NCBI GenBank assembly: GCA_030765045.1
Contig: CM060965.1
Span: 59,793,787-59,857,786 of the forward strand
Reading direction: 5' to 3'
Length of the DNA stretch: 64,000 bases
DNA from: Tenodera sinensis
Lineage: Eukaryota; Arthropoda; Insecta; Mantodea; Mantidae
The notes beneath the pieces are model-generated. The model ran no database searches. It was not told where the DNA came from and worked only from the letters and a program-made list of their open reading frames with translations. The number at the start of each line of letters is the position of its first letter. The first letter of the stretch is position 1. Positions 45,421 to 58,257 of the stretch are shown piece after piece. The translations under genes were made by a program, and so were the position numbers.

Positions 45421-46581
45421 CTGAGACAGGGGCTAATTTTGTAAGTTGAACAATTTTTATTTTAGTAAGTATAGTAAAAGATTGGAAAGTTGTTTGATTT
45501 GAAGGTTACCATGAGAAAAAAAAATTCTTGTGAATTCCTGATCAGCCCGAGAACTTTTAGAATACCCCTTATATCTTCTAAACACTATTTTAAACACAAT
45601 CATATCAAACCTCTGCTGAAATTGTGTACAAGAAACATTCCTGCAACAATTTACTTTGAGATTTATCTCAAAATACCGATTTTTAGAATTTTAGAGCTTT
45701 TTTCTTTGGCAAATTTGATAATATTAGTGAAGAGAATGAATAAATGTGCCAGAAGTAGTATGGCTACACAATAATGTACTTTATAGCAAAAGAGGTTCTC
45801 TTTTCAGGTAGTATTATAATCTATGTTGTGAACTGGTGTGAATACATCAGTAAAGTTGATGTATTAAATGTATTCATTGCTATCTTTTAGGGATAAATGA
45901 CAATCGTTAAATTTAAAAATTAATAAGTTCATATGTTATCACAGCCATATCAACGACAGACTGTGTACAGATACATGTTTAAAACCATCGTAATGGTAAA
46001 ATGAAATGTATCATAAAGTGATTAGGGGTACACTTAATCCATGGATTTGAATTATGCAGCACTCTTCCTAACTAATGCATAACTCATTCTTGGGACTAAA
46101 ATATAGTTGGGTACCTACTTCACTAGTCATAATATGTATATTCTTTAAAAACCAAAACCATTAATTCTGAATGGTCATCATTATTATTGGATTAATTTAT
46201 AGGTACTGTTTGCTTACATTTTTACATTAAGGAGAACAATATCCATTCAACCCTCTTTTTACAAAATTGCAATTGAAGAGATTCTCGCAAATTTATTAAT
46301 ACACCTTCTTTTATTTTTAATTTTTCAATATTTCCCATGATGTGAGACTGAAGGAACGTATAACTATGGCTGTGATTACCATAAAAAGTAAATAAATAAA
46401 CAGTATAAATGTAAAACACCTGATATTTCCAGCACAGCTCTTACTAATGCAAAGTGCTAAGTTTGAAATACTGCAGGTACCTCCAATCATATATATGTAT
46501 ATACAAATGCTATAAATAAAGCACATTCAGTCTGTAAACAGATAATTCTGAACACCTATAGTATGATAAAAATATACTAAC
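45421..46581. other. Intron DNA, nothing recognised
   Basis: AT-rich intron just 3' of the TM5 exon. No element or exon recognised. Confidence 0.45.
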
Positions 46582-46765
46582 CTAATTGTTGAACTGGTGT
46601 TGTGCCTTCTGAAGCAAATATTCCTTGAGCATACTTTCCATTTTGATAAGTAGTGATTTCTTTAAGACTCTCCAGCACCAATGTGCGAATCCAGACACAC
46701 AGGTTGGTGGCAACAATATGCATGAGCCCAAACCTAGCCAGAACTTTGAACCGGTGGATGTTCAA
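46582..46765 (-). CDS. Otop: Otopetrin exon: TM5 and start of extracellular loop
   Basis: The acceptor is TTTCAG and the first codon is TTG (phase 0), so the preceding MNSR runs on to LNIHRFKVLARFGLMHIVA. TM5 is about residues 8-30 of the exon (ARFGLMHIVATNLCVWIRTL), followed by a hydrophilic loop (ESLKEITTYQNGKYAQGIF, then SEGTTPVQQL). The donor is G|GTTAGT and the exon ends in phase 1. In known otopetrins the TM5-TM6 loop is outside the cell. Its phase fits both the Thr-rich exon downstream and, equally, the TM6 exon beyond it. Confidence 0.92.
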
Positions 46766-47665
46766 CTGAAACCAACACCCCCACTTCCCGTTCTGTCAAG
46801 TGACTACATTCAAGTTACACATAAAGCTAACAGTAACATGTAAAGAGGAAAACATTGCACAAGACTTGTACATTTTCATTTGCATCTCTCAGGTATGTAT
46901 GTATACCCTAAATCGCATGTAGTGAATCCTGCACCTTTTTAAGTAACTAATAACCATTTCCAATTTAGTACCAAGCATATTTTTTAATGTACACAATTTT
47001 CAAACATTTTGACTAAAGAACATTTTAGTACTTCCAGGAAACTAAGACCAAACTTCAGTTTCAGGTAGTATTACGGCATACTGCTTAAACCACTGTAATA
47101 TTACTTTATGTAGTTGCATAAAAATCTGTTATTGATCAGGATGGTCATAAACATCCAGTAAAAATTATTTAGAATAGTAACTTGGACCAAGTTGAATATA
47201 TTTTAAACACGTATATATGTGTATAGAAATATATCATTTTTACACCAAAAATGCAACCTTTCAATCCATGGATCCATTTGATGTGCCTTCTGAGGTCATA
47301 ACAGCATAGTTGCCGATGATACAGAATACCCAGATGAGTCTGTGAGCCACTCTTCTTGAGGGTACAATGGTTCATATTCCTAAAGGATCCTCATCAACTC
47401 AATGAAGTATCTTGTTAAAAGTTGAACATGTTGTGAAGGATATGCATGATACTTATTTAAGAAATAAATACCTCTTAAATACCTCTTGTCAAAATACTTA
47501 TAGAAAGAAAATGATCAGCTTGATGAAGGGAACATTTCTATTCTATAATGCCTTCAAAATCTAAAATAAATTGTGATGGGGGAGCCATTATTTCCAAAAA
47601 TGTCTCTTTGATTCCAAAATGACACTTGTCCAAGTGTATTTTTTAGGATAGGTATATGAAGAGTT
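46766..47665. other. Intron DNA, nothing recognised
   Basis: Holds the acceptor region of the TM5 exon (polypyrimidine on the minus strand up to about 46800). Nothing else recognised. Confidence 0.45.
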
Positions 47666-48300
47666 TGCATGATGAAGTTGATCAATAAACTCTCACAGCA
47701 TAAAGAAGTTGTATTATAATGGTTTATGCATGCTTTCAAAGAAAATATGCATTGTGATACACATCAGCATACCAACAATGCCTTAAGGAAGAATGCTAAG
47801 ATAATGTCATCGCATCAGAGCATGAACAGTCAAAAATAGACCATTATGTCCCTTCTCTGAGTGCAATGTGGTATGGTAGAAATCATTCAGCACTCAACAC
47901 TGTAGTTTCTAGTTGAAACATAAAAAATATTTTTGTAAGTTTTGTTTGCAGATCAGATTGCATCTGAAGAAAAATGGCATAATTTCAGTGTGCATGATAA
48001 AATTGATCAATAAAACCCCACAGCATAAAGTAACCCTTTCACAATACTTTACGCACACTTTCAAAGAAAATAACACACCACATCAGTGTGCCAACAATGC
48101 CTTATGAAGGAGTGCTATGATAATGACGTCACATAAGAGCATGCACAGTCAAAAATAGACCATTATGTTCCTTCTCTGAGTGCAACATAGTATGATAGAA
48201 ATCATTTCAGAACTCAAAACTTTAGTTTCTAGTTATACCTAAAAGATATAAGCTTTGTTTGCTTATCAGACTGCATATGAAGTAAAGCGGCATAATTTTA
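47666..48300. repeat. Diverged tandem duplication, 325-bp unit
   Basis: Copy 1 is 47666-47990 and copy 2 about 47991-48300. Shared blocks include CAGTCAAAAATAGACCATTA, CTTCTCTGAGTGCAA, TTTCAAAGAAAAT and TGATCAATAAA. Divergence looks like 15-20 percent with small indels, so the duplication is old. No coding content. Confidence 0.8.
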
Positions 48301-51046
48301 GTGTGACCAAAGTGCTGTTCCATATTAGCACATAATCACCAGCCACCCTTGGGTCACTCTAAGCATAGACATTTTTTTCCCTGTTGGGAGGTCTGGTACT
48401 GTGTGCACTAAGTTTGTGAATTCAATAGGAAGCAACTGAAGGGATATTTGTTGGTGAAACAGTGACTTAAACAAAGGAAAGTGGCATGCCTACCATGTGC
48501 TAACTCCATCATTGCACTTTGTCTGTAATGTCCTGCATGGACAGAGACAGAGAATGCAGTGGCCATAGCTCACTTGGGTTATTATGCCATATCATAAGTA
48601 AAGATGAAACAATTCCTTCAATGGACGTGAGGTTGGCTATGTATAAACCATACACTACAGCTAACTCTGAACTTTGCATCTGGTCAGAGGTCAACAAGGG
48701 CAGGTTTCAGGTGCATCAGACAATACAGAGAACCCCCTCCCAATGACGTAAGGTTTACATAGTGCATATTGACATTATGTTGATATCTTGGTTATGAAGG
48801 AACTGTTTCATCTTTAATCATAAGTTAGGTCAGTTAGTATGTACTATGCGAGTAAGATCTCAAGAAAGACTTTTGAACCTAAAAAGAATGTCAGCAGAAT
48901 AGAAACAAATGATTTACTAAGCCAACCAATGACCTGAGGGATAACATAACCTAACAGAAGTCATTAGAGCCTAAAGACCCTGTCATTCATATAGTACAGA
49001 AGAAAAACTGATTAAAATTTATACTGGATGTAAGTAGTAAGATGTCGTGCTTTTAATCAGTGATAGATCTTTGAAAGTACATTGACAAATTTCTGAACAC
49101 TTTTGTTTCATCCGTCACAAGTTTGTAGAAAACTGCTATGAAATGCAGAGACATGTAAATAATGAGATAAACATGTACTGACACGATTATACAGAGCATG
49201 GAAAGAAATCAGCACTGTCTTCTTGTGGACACCACATTCCTTGCTGTTTGTGGGGTCCTTCTTACATCATGCTTTCATTTTATTGGCTGATACTGTTACC
49301 TTGCAGGTGTTCTGTATCAAACTAACAGAGTATACCTGTGCTGTATTTTCAACTCATTGGCTAATTACGAATAGGTGTAGCCACCTCCCTCAACTGGAAG
49401 GGAGAGGAGGTAACATGTCTCTTTTCAAACTGGTGGAGACCTATATAGAAGACACGCCCTATAAATTCCCCTGCAGACAATCAGAAATTTGATGTCTATT
49501 ACTATTTAGGCTCTGTGTATATAAATTAATAGTGTCCCACTGAACACAAAGGAGTTTGCTTAATGGGTATCATCATACACTAGTAGCAGTCAATTTAAAT
49601 GGTTTTAACTCCTTTTTCATGGCCAAAATGACCAATTAGACAGAACATACATGAAATTAAGACAACTCACCACCTTAAGTTTGCTGAATGACAAAGTTTG
49701 AACACAAAAAGTTTGCCTACCATCATAGGTCTTTTAGGAAATTTAGAAAGATTTTGAAAACTGCACCAGATTTTTCCTGTAAAACAAATATAATTTAGAA
49801 AATTTATTAAACAAACCACTTAAAAATTCAATCCTACACAAGATGAAATTAGGGATTTGCCAAATTAATTCCACATGAGGATTATGATAAACTTCTATAA
49901 GGCATACAAAGATAAATTTGAACACCAGAACTCAAAGAACATCAGAGCAATATTTAACTTAAATGGATTAGAGAAGTCAGGCATTTCACATCACTTTTGT
50001 ACCAGCAATGACAATATTGGGGAATAAGTATATCAAACTGTTTAAACCTGTCACTGCACATCTTGATCCAACCAGCCTGGGAAAAACTTTACATCTTCAG
50101 AAACTGTGATCCCATGTTAACCTTTGATATCTTGCCAGTTAATGACCTAATGAAGGTATGCCAAACAATCACTAAAGTCCAGCACCAAAACAACTCGCCA
50201 GAACAAGTCCAGAATCTGGATGAGAACTTTAATCAGCTCATGGCTGAGGATGGTGGTAAATGCCACCAAAGACATTTACAGCCAACAAAGCTAACTAAAA
50301 TGTGAGTGGTATATTGTGTCCATATTTAAATCATTAATCCACAAAGGGGCAATTCCAAAGTGGAGTAGAAATAAACCAGGTAAACAGGAAGAGGTGGGGT
50401 ATGACCAAGCGGGACAGGAGGACAGAGAGGCAGGCATTGCATAAGTGGGTAGATTGAAACAACGGAAGAGTGAGCAGAAAAGTCCAGCTCGAATTTGGAA
50501 AGACATTAAATAAAAAAAGTGGATATCAAATTAATGAACATGTTTTTAACATATAGGAAGCCAAAGATAAAAGGTAGGAAAATGGTGCTTTATGTCGTGT
50601 GACAAGGAAGAATAAGTGATCAAGTGAACTGTGTCCAGTGGAAGTAGCGGGGATGGATATAAGAGTTTAGGGTTAATTTCAAGTAAGCACTTTAAAAAAT
50701 AGGGAAAGTTAAGTGAGGAAAGAAAGTAGAAGTGATGTAGAGCTAAGAAGAGAGTGAATAAGTGAAGTGTAGGAAATTTTCAACAGGAAGCATAAGAAAA
50801 TTGAGGGAAAAATAAATTTTACAATGGATGGGTAATCTAAAATAGTAATGATCTTAGGGAAAAGAAAGTATAAGAGAATTTGGTGAAAATAAGAGAATCA
50901 AAAAGATGAAAGTTAAAAAGACAGGTTTGAACAAGGTTAATTGTAGTCAAAGAATAAACAGTACACGTCAAAAAAATTATATGTACGTAGAGAATCACAG
51001 AGGTCTGTCACATGACAGAGGGGCTAGGGTCCAAGTTCATGGGCAG
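48301..51046. other. Intron DNA, nothing firm recognised
   Basis: Mostly AT-rich sequence. A GC-richer patch at 49220-49520 has a TATA-like CCTATATAGAAGACACGCCC (about 49439) and might be an LTR fragment, but has no defined ends. The open frame 50063-50305 matches nothing I know. Confidence 0.4.
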
Positions 51047-51472
51047 CCCAACATGTATATGCTTTGGTACTCAATAAATTCATATTCATATTCATCTTTA
51101 ATTCCTTTTTCCTGTATATTTATGATTTAAATGTCACTGATTATAGTACTTCTGATTTTATCCTATAAATTACTTTAATTAAACGTTTAATACATGAGGC
51201 AAATAACTGAAACTATGTTATTTTTATTTAAACATTCAACAAAATAAAAAAAACTAAAGTACAACCCAACATGTATATGCTTTGGTACTCAATAAATTCA
51301 TATTCATCTTTAATCCCTTTTTCCTGTGTATTTATGATTTAAATGTCACTGATTATAGTACTGATTTTATGCCATAAATTACTTTAATTAAACGTTTAAT
51401 AAATGAGGTAAATAACTGAAACTATGTTATTTTTATTTAAACATTCAACAAAATCAAAAAAACTAAAGTACA
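51047..51472. repeat. Recent tandem duplication, 218-bp unit
   Basis: Copy 1 is 51047-51264 and copy 2 is 51265-51472, both starting CCCAACATGTATATGCTTTG and ending AAACTAAAGTACA. They differ by a few substitutions and small indels (one extra ATTCAT-type unit in copy 1). The near identity points to a recent event. Confidence 0.92.
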
Positions 51473-52234
51473 GTGTTGCTAATGTAGTACCTACTGAAGA
51501 TCATTTCACAAGCAAGTGGGCAAGAAATGCTATAAAAATATGAGATATTTGTATGCAAAACTGCTTAATTGTAGCAAAATTAGGTGATTCAGAAAGAACT
51601 TGATGAAAAATGCAGAATAGTTGCCGTTTATCACATATTTCAAAAAGGCATGTAATCATTCTATGTATGAAATTGAAGGTTATGAATAGTACAGGGAACT
51701 TAATTGTTCTCTCCCAAAGTAAGTGCTTAGAGACTAAAATTATACTGGAATTTTTTATTTGTCTTTATGTGTAGAAATGTCTCCTAAGAGGGTGGCATCT
51801 ACACTCCTTCCACCATGTGCAAGTGAAGTAAATTGGGCTTCAAGTATTAGGCAAACTTAAAAGGTAAAGCCAACAAGATAGAAGAGTTCTGGAAGAAGAA
51901 AAAAGAAGCAAAGAAGGAGGAAAAAGAAGATTTAGTGGATACTAAAAATAAATCATTATTGCCTTAAGGGAATTGTAGTATTTAATAAATCCTCATTCTG
52001 AATTTACCAGGGTTCGTTTTTTCATTTTATATAAATTAAAGAGGAAGGTAGGAAAGACTCACTCCTGACAGAAGATAATACAATTTCCCTTCAGTAAAAT
52101 TCTTAGTGCAACCAGATATAATTTGCTAATATAAACAAAAAATAAGTGAAAAGTAAAAATAGGTGAAGAAAAGAAGAAATATGTTGTGAATGAGCATTAC
52201 TCTATCTCTATCAATATTCTCATATGGCACTTAC
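51473..52234. other. Intron DNA, nothing recognised
   Basis: AT- and purine-rich intron 3' of the TM3-TM4 exon. No element seen. Confidence 0.45.
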
Positions 52235-52395
52235 CCGTGAATTCATAAATATAAAGTACATCTGCATAAAGGTAAAGATCATCTGCAGAACTGGATTAAT
52301 TCCACGCAGTATCTGATAGCATGGAGATGTGAAAGGTATCTCAAAAAATGCTCCACACTCAAGTCCGTTGTAAATCATGGTACCCAATCCAAATG
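52235..52395 (-). CDS. Otop: Otopetrin exon: TM3 and TM4
   Basis: The acceptor is ...TATACAG and the donor is G|GTAAGT. With the split codon from the previous exon it reads AFGLGTMIYNGLECGAFFE, then CYQILRGINPVLQMIFTF and MQMYFIFMNSR: 54 codons ending in phase 0. It holds the rest of TM3 and all of TM4, both strongly diagnostic of otopetrins. There are no stops or frameshifts. It is too short to stand out as an open reading frame alone and was found by following splice phase and family motifs. Confidence 0.93.
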
Positions 52396-54400
52396 CTGTA
52401 TAACAGAAGAATTAGATTGACAGAAAAACACTCTATTCTGCATAAGCATGTACATAATGATAATACATACTGATAAAATTCTTTACAGATTGTTTCTGCT
52501 ATATGTTATACATCACATTCATGCATGTGTGTGTGTGAACAATATTGTTCAAAAACTAAAAGTTAATTATATACCAAACTTAGCAGATAAATTTGGCATC
52601 TTCCAAGAAGGCAAAACAAAGATTTCAAAGAAAATTCCTCACCCACTTTTCACACGGCAATTTTTCATTCTCTTTTATTTCCTCAAAACCAGTTTTAATG
52701 ACTTTGATTAAAGTACCATATGTATAACAATATTTGCATGGCAAAGAAAATGTATATATCTTGAATTTTCTGTGATTAGTTTGTGAAATACTCTTCATTC
52801 AGAAGCAGTTTTACACAATCGTGTATGATGATTAAATCATAAGAAACATGCAAAAACTTACTATAAAAAATTTAGTTAACCCATTTTATCTATAATAAAT
52901 ATTTTGTAGAATAAAGCATTTCTGAGATCTTTTTATTGGTTTGTATTTTCAAATGCATCATACTTTTTTCAGGTAAGTCACTATTCATTCTTTTTCTCAT
53001 GATTGTGCAAGGAAACTGGAATTTTAAATCCATCACACAGTAAGATTTAAAAGATTTGACTATCATTTCATCATACTGTATCCTTCTTGCAAGTACCTAC
53101 AATACAACTTGTTATAAAAGCCATTCTGCAAATGTTTAACATAAAGAAGGTAAAATAATACGAATAGATTGTGGAAGAGTGAATAAACAAAATCATGTGA
53201 ATATAACATATGAGACGGAATATTAGAAAATCGTTCATGTAAATGTTTGTTAAAAGTGTATAAATATTAGAATTGTTTGTCATTCAATAATAAATATAGG
53301 AGACAATAATTGGGATCACTTCCCTAACGAGAAAGAACAATTTGCGCGGATGAATACGGCGGATGAAGACAAAAATGGCGGCGTGTCGTGTCAAAGCGAC
53401 GCCAAGAAACGATTCAGTAGCGTCTATATGTTCAAGGTGATAAGACGTGTTTTGGTAGCATGTGAACATGGAACTTTCACCAAACTTTTATCCAGCGTAA
53501 ATTCTACCAAATTAAAAAAGTGTAAAGATTTTTAAGTATTTAATATGGTGCTGAGAGTGTAAAATATTGAAGTGTTAATAAATAAATACATTGTGATAAA
53601 GAAACATTGATATATGCATTCCATCTGTTACCACGACCCTGTAGATAGAAAACGAGTCTCATAGCACAGCCAATTCCCATAATAATCATTTAAAAACCGC
53701 ATCACATATCAGACAATCTTTTTTATTATCAAATACACACTTTACAAAGTTAATTACTGGTATTAATGGCTACAAGATTATTGTAATAATGCTTATCTTC
53801 GTTAAATAGTTTCCAGTGGCGAACTTAGCCATAACTGATGGGAGTCTGAGGCTTATCTTAGTATTCTTTTTTTAAGATTAACTCCATACAACATTCTTTT
53901 CTGGCAGCAAATACATCACTGACATGAAGCTCTGATTCTGGAAGGTTCATTCAGAAGTAATTTGCCTATTGCGAATGTGCTTAAATTCTACAAACTGAGA
54001 GTTCTTTCCTAATTTCTTCATTTATTATTTGAGTTATACATTCAATAAGATCATTTTGAATATTAGTCAAAGTTCCTTTACATCCTAAGATGGGTTCCAA
54101 ATTCTCTCTTATGAACTATTCTTCATTCCAAAGCAATTCAAGATAATAATTGCCTTTATTAGCAGTCTTCATTCATATTGTGCCCACAAATGGAAGTTCT
54201 CATTTCCCTAGATAACACAGAACTTGAATTAATCATGTATTACAACTTACTGATTCATTGTGCTGCTTCCAATAACACATGATCAATTCCACATTTTCTA
54301 AGATGAAAATGCTCACTGTTCAATATATTCTTATGGAAACTTAATATTAACACACCCTTCTATCAAAAATTTACAACTTATGCCAATCTATCCCATATAA
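52396..54400. other. Intron DNA with a CpG-richer patch
   Basis: AT-rich except 53335-53470, where CpG is frequent (GCGCGG, GGCGGCG, GCGACGCC) and AAAATGGCGGCG matches a YY1/Pho-type motif. A 61-codon plus-strand frame (53350-53535) starts there and matches nothing known. It could be an LTR fragment or a regulatory island. Confidence 0.45.
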
Positions 54401-54686
54401 TTATTATTTATTTATGCCAATAGCAAAATTAAACAAGTAATAATTACCATCTAAAGGTTACTTAAACCCGGGACATAAAGTACTTACAATTGCAAGTCGC
54501 CCTTGGGGTATTTATCTCTGATGTGAGATTCCCTTGTGGTCTAACGGGAAAATATTAATCAGCTGGGGAATTTAATGCTGTGCTGGCAGGTTGGCCATGG
54601 TAGCTTAGTGGTTAAAGCAGCTGCTTGATAAGTGAAAGATGCGTGGTTCAAATCCTGGCTATGGCATTGAATTTTTCAGTCCTGAC
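54401..54686 (+). mobile_element. Old diverged SINE copy
   Basis: It has the linker (54438-54590) and tRNA-like head (54594-54665) of the SINE family, with TAGCTTAGTGG and GGTTCAAATCC boxes, followed by ATTGAATTTTTCAG. The acceptor-like stem is GCCATGG with CTATGGC, different from the GTCACAA/TTGTGGC of the other copies but still paired. The tail segment before the linker is shortened (TTTATGCCAATAGC). Confidence 0.85.
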
Positions 54687-55487
54687 CTATTATAACAATA
54701 TAATTTACAGCTTGTTTCACTGCTGTGAGCCATAGATATTCCTGTAGCATTGGGACTGGAAAGTTCTTATTTGGCTTCTATTCTTCTGTACAATATTCAG
54801 GTGTCTGTCTCTTATTCTTTAGAGCACATTTTTTTTTCAAAAGAAAGGGACAGTAATGGTGTTTTAACAGAATGAATAACCAAATCATTAATCTCACTAG
54901 CTGTAAAGTATTAGAAAAAGGCACAAATGTAGGAAAAACTGCAGATACTTTGAATTTGCAACATAATAGAATATAAAAATTAACACACCTTGTAATCCAA
55001 TGTTACGCGCTGAGGGAAGCTGGAGTCTAGACTCTGAGAATGACTACAAGCATTAGAATAATGTGGCTTGGAGAGGGGCGGTTGCTTAGCAACGCCTAAT
55101 AAACCCCTCCCTCATGACAGCAAGTTACCCAGACTCCTAAATTTTTATGCTGTCACTTTAGGAGCATACAAGCAACTTATTGACAACTTTGCTTTTACAT
55201 CCAAAATATACCATAAAATTTATCTGTATTTAATTTGGATAACCTGAGACTCTCAGACACGCCTTCAGCTTTGCCACTGATAGTTTCATGATACATAAGT
55301 GTAATCACAATTAGTGTTGTTAACTAAATGTTTCATTTTATTTTTATATGTAATGCCAATGAATGTGTACTTACCTTAACCTAGATGGTCAGTGTTTTAG
55401 AGAGAAACTTAGTGGACAGAGCAAGATTTAACTGGGATTTCCTCTGTCATTATTACGATCTAGCACTGGCTATCAGTGTAAAATTGA
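54687..55487. other. Intron DNA with an LTR-like scrap and X-box
   Basis: At 55002 TGTTACGCGCTGAGGGAAGC resembles the start of the LTR at 29649. At 55081-55093 GTTGCTTAGCAAC is a near-palindromic X-box of the RFX type. The rest is AT-rich and unassigned. Confidence 0.5.
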
Positions 55488-55640
55488 AAGAGGGAGGGAT
55501 CAAGGGATCAAGGGAGCAAGAAAGGAAGGGAGAAAGGGAGGGAGGCAGGAAGGCAGGAAGAGAGGGAGGGAGGGAGTAAGGGAGGAAAGAAGAGAGGGAG
55601 GGAGGGAGGGAGGAAGGAAGGGAAAGAAGAAAGGAATAGA
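55488..55640. repeat. Polypurine GGGA/GGAA tract
   Basis: About 150 bp almost entirely of A and G on the plus strand, with units GGGAGGGA, GGAAGGAA and AAAGGGA. Open frames across it are low-complexity artefacts. Such a tract could form triplex DNA. Confidence 0.95.
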
Positions 55641-56101
55641 TATCTATAGGAGCCATTATCTTAAGAGATTAAATACTTGTGGTTTTCCCTCCTAAAATAA
55701 TCTATGGCACACACAAAATTTAATGGCAGATGATACTTAATCACTACTATTCTCTTCCCTGTTGTGCAAATAAATTTTGTTGGTACCTACAAATGATATT
55801 TATATCACCAGCTTCACAGCATGCTTTCAAAGTAATACCACAAAGTGATAGATTTTGTGTTGACCAGCTCCTCCTGCCACCTGTCATTAAAATTTGTATC
55901 AGCCATAAGATATACTAAAGAACATATGTTAATTTAGGTAATATAATTAATTTACAAATTTATAAGTGTATGTAGTCACTGCAGGTAATTATTCAGAAGC
56001 CAGTAAGTAAAATTAACAGTACACAAAAACAATGAGACCCATGAATGGATTCTTGCTTTTCAACAAATAAGAGTACTGATGTAGTATGTCTCACCACTTA
56101 C
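55641..56101. other. Intron DNA, nothing recognised
   Basis: AT-rich intron starting at the donor of the TM2-TM3 linker exon (56101). Confidence 0.5.
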
Positions 56102-56303
56102 CAATGGCACCTACACGGAGGAAGAAGCTTCCGTGACTATGAACATTCTGAGAAGTTTTACGTTTTCTAGGAGGCTGAGATGGTCGTGCAGCTTCTACAT
56201 CAGAAACTTCAGATGCTGCCAATTTTTCTTGGGAAGGACTCTCTCCTCCTCCACCGTCATTCAAATTTACATCTTTGCTGCTGCGAAGGTTTCGGAGCAC
56301 ACC
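56102..56303 (-). CDS. Otop: Otopetrin exon: TM2-TM3 linker and start of TM3
   Basis: This is the first otopetrin exon visible in the direction of transcription. It opens after an AG at 56305-56304 (phase 0) with GVLRNLRSSK. A hydrophilic, acidic and Ser-rich linker with a GGGG run and the basic PPRKRKTSQ stretch follows, then HSHGSFFLRVGAI, where TM3 begins. The linker should be cytoplasmic. The donor GTAAGT is at 56101-56096. The exon ends one base into an Ala codon that is completed by the next exon. The basic KRKTS patch could be phosphorylated; that is inference. Confidence 0.9.
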
Positions 56304-58257
56304 CTACAAAAGCATCATACTTTTATCAGTAATTTATCCTGTCGTAAAATGCTATGAACTATAATAATAAACTAGAAGTGCATGATTGCCAGCTCGTTCT
56401 AGCAAAATGAAACGCAAAAGTGAGCACCCATTTTATAACCAATCTGTACCAACATAGTGAGTAGATACCTTGAATCTGCGTTGTGAATCATGTTTCAACT
56501 TTCATTTGAAAACAACCTTTCCTTAATAACTCAAACACAAATATCTATTTATACAAATGAACAACTTCTAAGTTTATTAAAGAAAATAGTTTAAACACAT
56601 TTAGTTCTAATCAGACATTTCTTGTGCCTTTACCATACTCTAAACAGAAATGCAAACGTTGTACTTGATCACAAATTGAATAATTTACCTAACATTGAAT
56701 CTGTAATATGAATCATATTTCAACTTTTATTTTAAAACTGAGGTTGCCTTAATAACTCAAACTAATACCTATTTACACAAATGAACAGCTCCTAAGTTTA
56801 TTAAAACAAATACTTTATACACATTTGGTTCTAATCAAACAACATTTCTTGTGCTTTTACTGTACATTAAATAGAAATGAGAACTTTGTAGTTGATGATA
56901 AATTGAATTATTTACCTAGCATTAAAGTAGAAGATTTTGAAATATACCTGCCTATATTTTGAGAATACTAGCAATTGTTATATAAGTAAGATGCAATTAA
57001 ATAGTTAAAATATCTAACTTGTTAAATGCACCAATGGCTGGTAATCAGACATAAAACTAAAGAGAAAAGGGACAGATAACTATTTAGGAATAGAAACAAT
57101 AAATAACCTAGTTTCTACATCAGTATAACAGTGTAATTTGGGATATATAATTTAATGTAATAAATTGGATACTGGAGAATCATTATGGGAACTAAGAAAA
57201 CACTAAGTACCAATTTGTTCATAGAATGCTCTAATTTACAACCATACCAGACTGAAGATGTATATATGATATATATTGATATACTGATTACTTTGAGACT
57301 CTGAGAGCATGGGTTTGTAAAAAAGCACTTTCAAATAATAAGGCACTTGGTAAACATATGCTATGACAATGTGGATGAGAAAATTCATATTCAAATATTC
57401 AAATTCACATTTGAGAAGTAAGATGAGAGTAAGATGATAGTTGCCCCAGAGCAGAATCCAAGTTGAGTTTCTGAACGCTATCTAAACCATGCTACCCTAA
57501 TTGCTTCTCTATGGGAATAATATTAAATGTTGCTAGTGTTATTTATTCCCAGGATAGTTCCTCAATTGTACAACAGAATATTTAATAATAGTTTGATATT
57601 GGAGAGAATTAACAGTAAAAGTAACCGCTTTTTAGAGAGCACCATATTTTTACGTTTTGGCAGTCACATCACTCTCTCACAACCCCCAGAATGTCTGGAG
57701 GACCACATCTGTTATTGGTTTACAAGTCTCACTGACCTGACTGGGAGAATTATCAAAATAAATTTACCGACCATATCCTCTGATTACAAATCAGAGGACA
57801 CATTGCATGCAATGACAGGTGAGCATGTTAGGGATTAAGAAATTAGAGAAATTAGAGAAATGGAAAGGTTGGAAAAATAAAGACTCCCTAGCCCTTGGGT
57901 ACCCCAATAACATCAGGGTCAGAAGAAAACAAGAAATGACCAAGGTAAGGTCATAAGGTCAGATAGGAAAGCTACAGTGAGGAGCAAAACACCAGTAAGT
58001 GGAAGTAATGTTCTGCTCAGCTTGGGTACCTTGTCACCATCCACATACCCCCTGGACAGGATTATAGAAAATATTGTTTTGAACTTAAACATTTATAATG
58101 CATAGGCACTTAAAATAAAAACCAAATAGGTGGAGTAGTTATAAGCTATCAGATAGCAAAACCCAAAAGATTTACATACTTATCAAAGCATTCAATATAA
58201 ATAAATAACCATAAAATATTTATCTAAAATGTAATAGAGTTAGATATAAAAGTAATA
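56304..58257. other. Upstream otopetrin intron, nothing recognised
   Basis: I searched the minus strand for the missing TM1-TM2 exon and saw none. A loose duplication occurs: 56490-56670 and 56720-56900 share CAACTTT, AACTCAAAC, TATTTA-ACAAATGAAC and TTTCTTGTGC, a tandem repeat of about 230 bp with roughly 80 percent identity. The plus frame 57527-57838 matches no known family. Confidence 0.5.

Noticed and set aside
49220..49520. A promoter or LTR with CCTATATAGAAG TATA-like box
   Set aside because: No ends, duplication, partner LTR or adjacent gene; kept only as a remark in the intron description.
55385..55656. Frames across the polypurine tract
   Set aside because: Gly/Arg/Glu or Leu/Pro/Ser low complexity from GGGA repeats.
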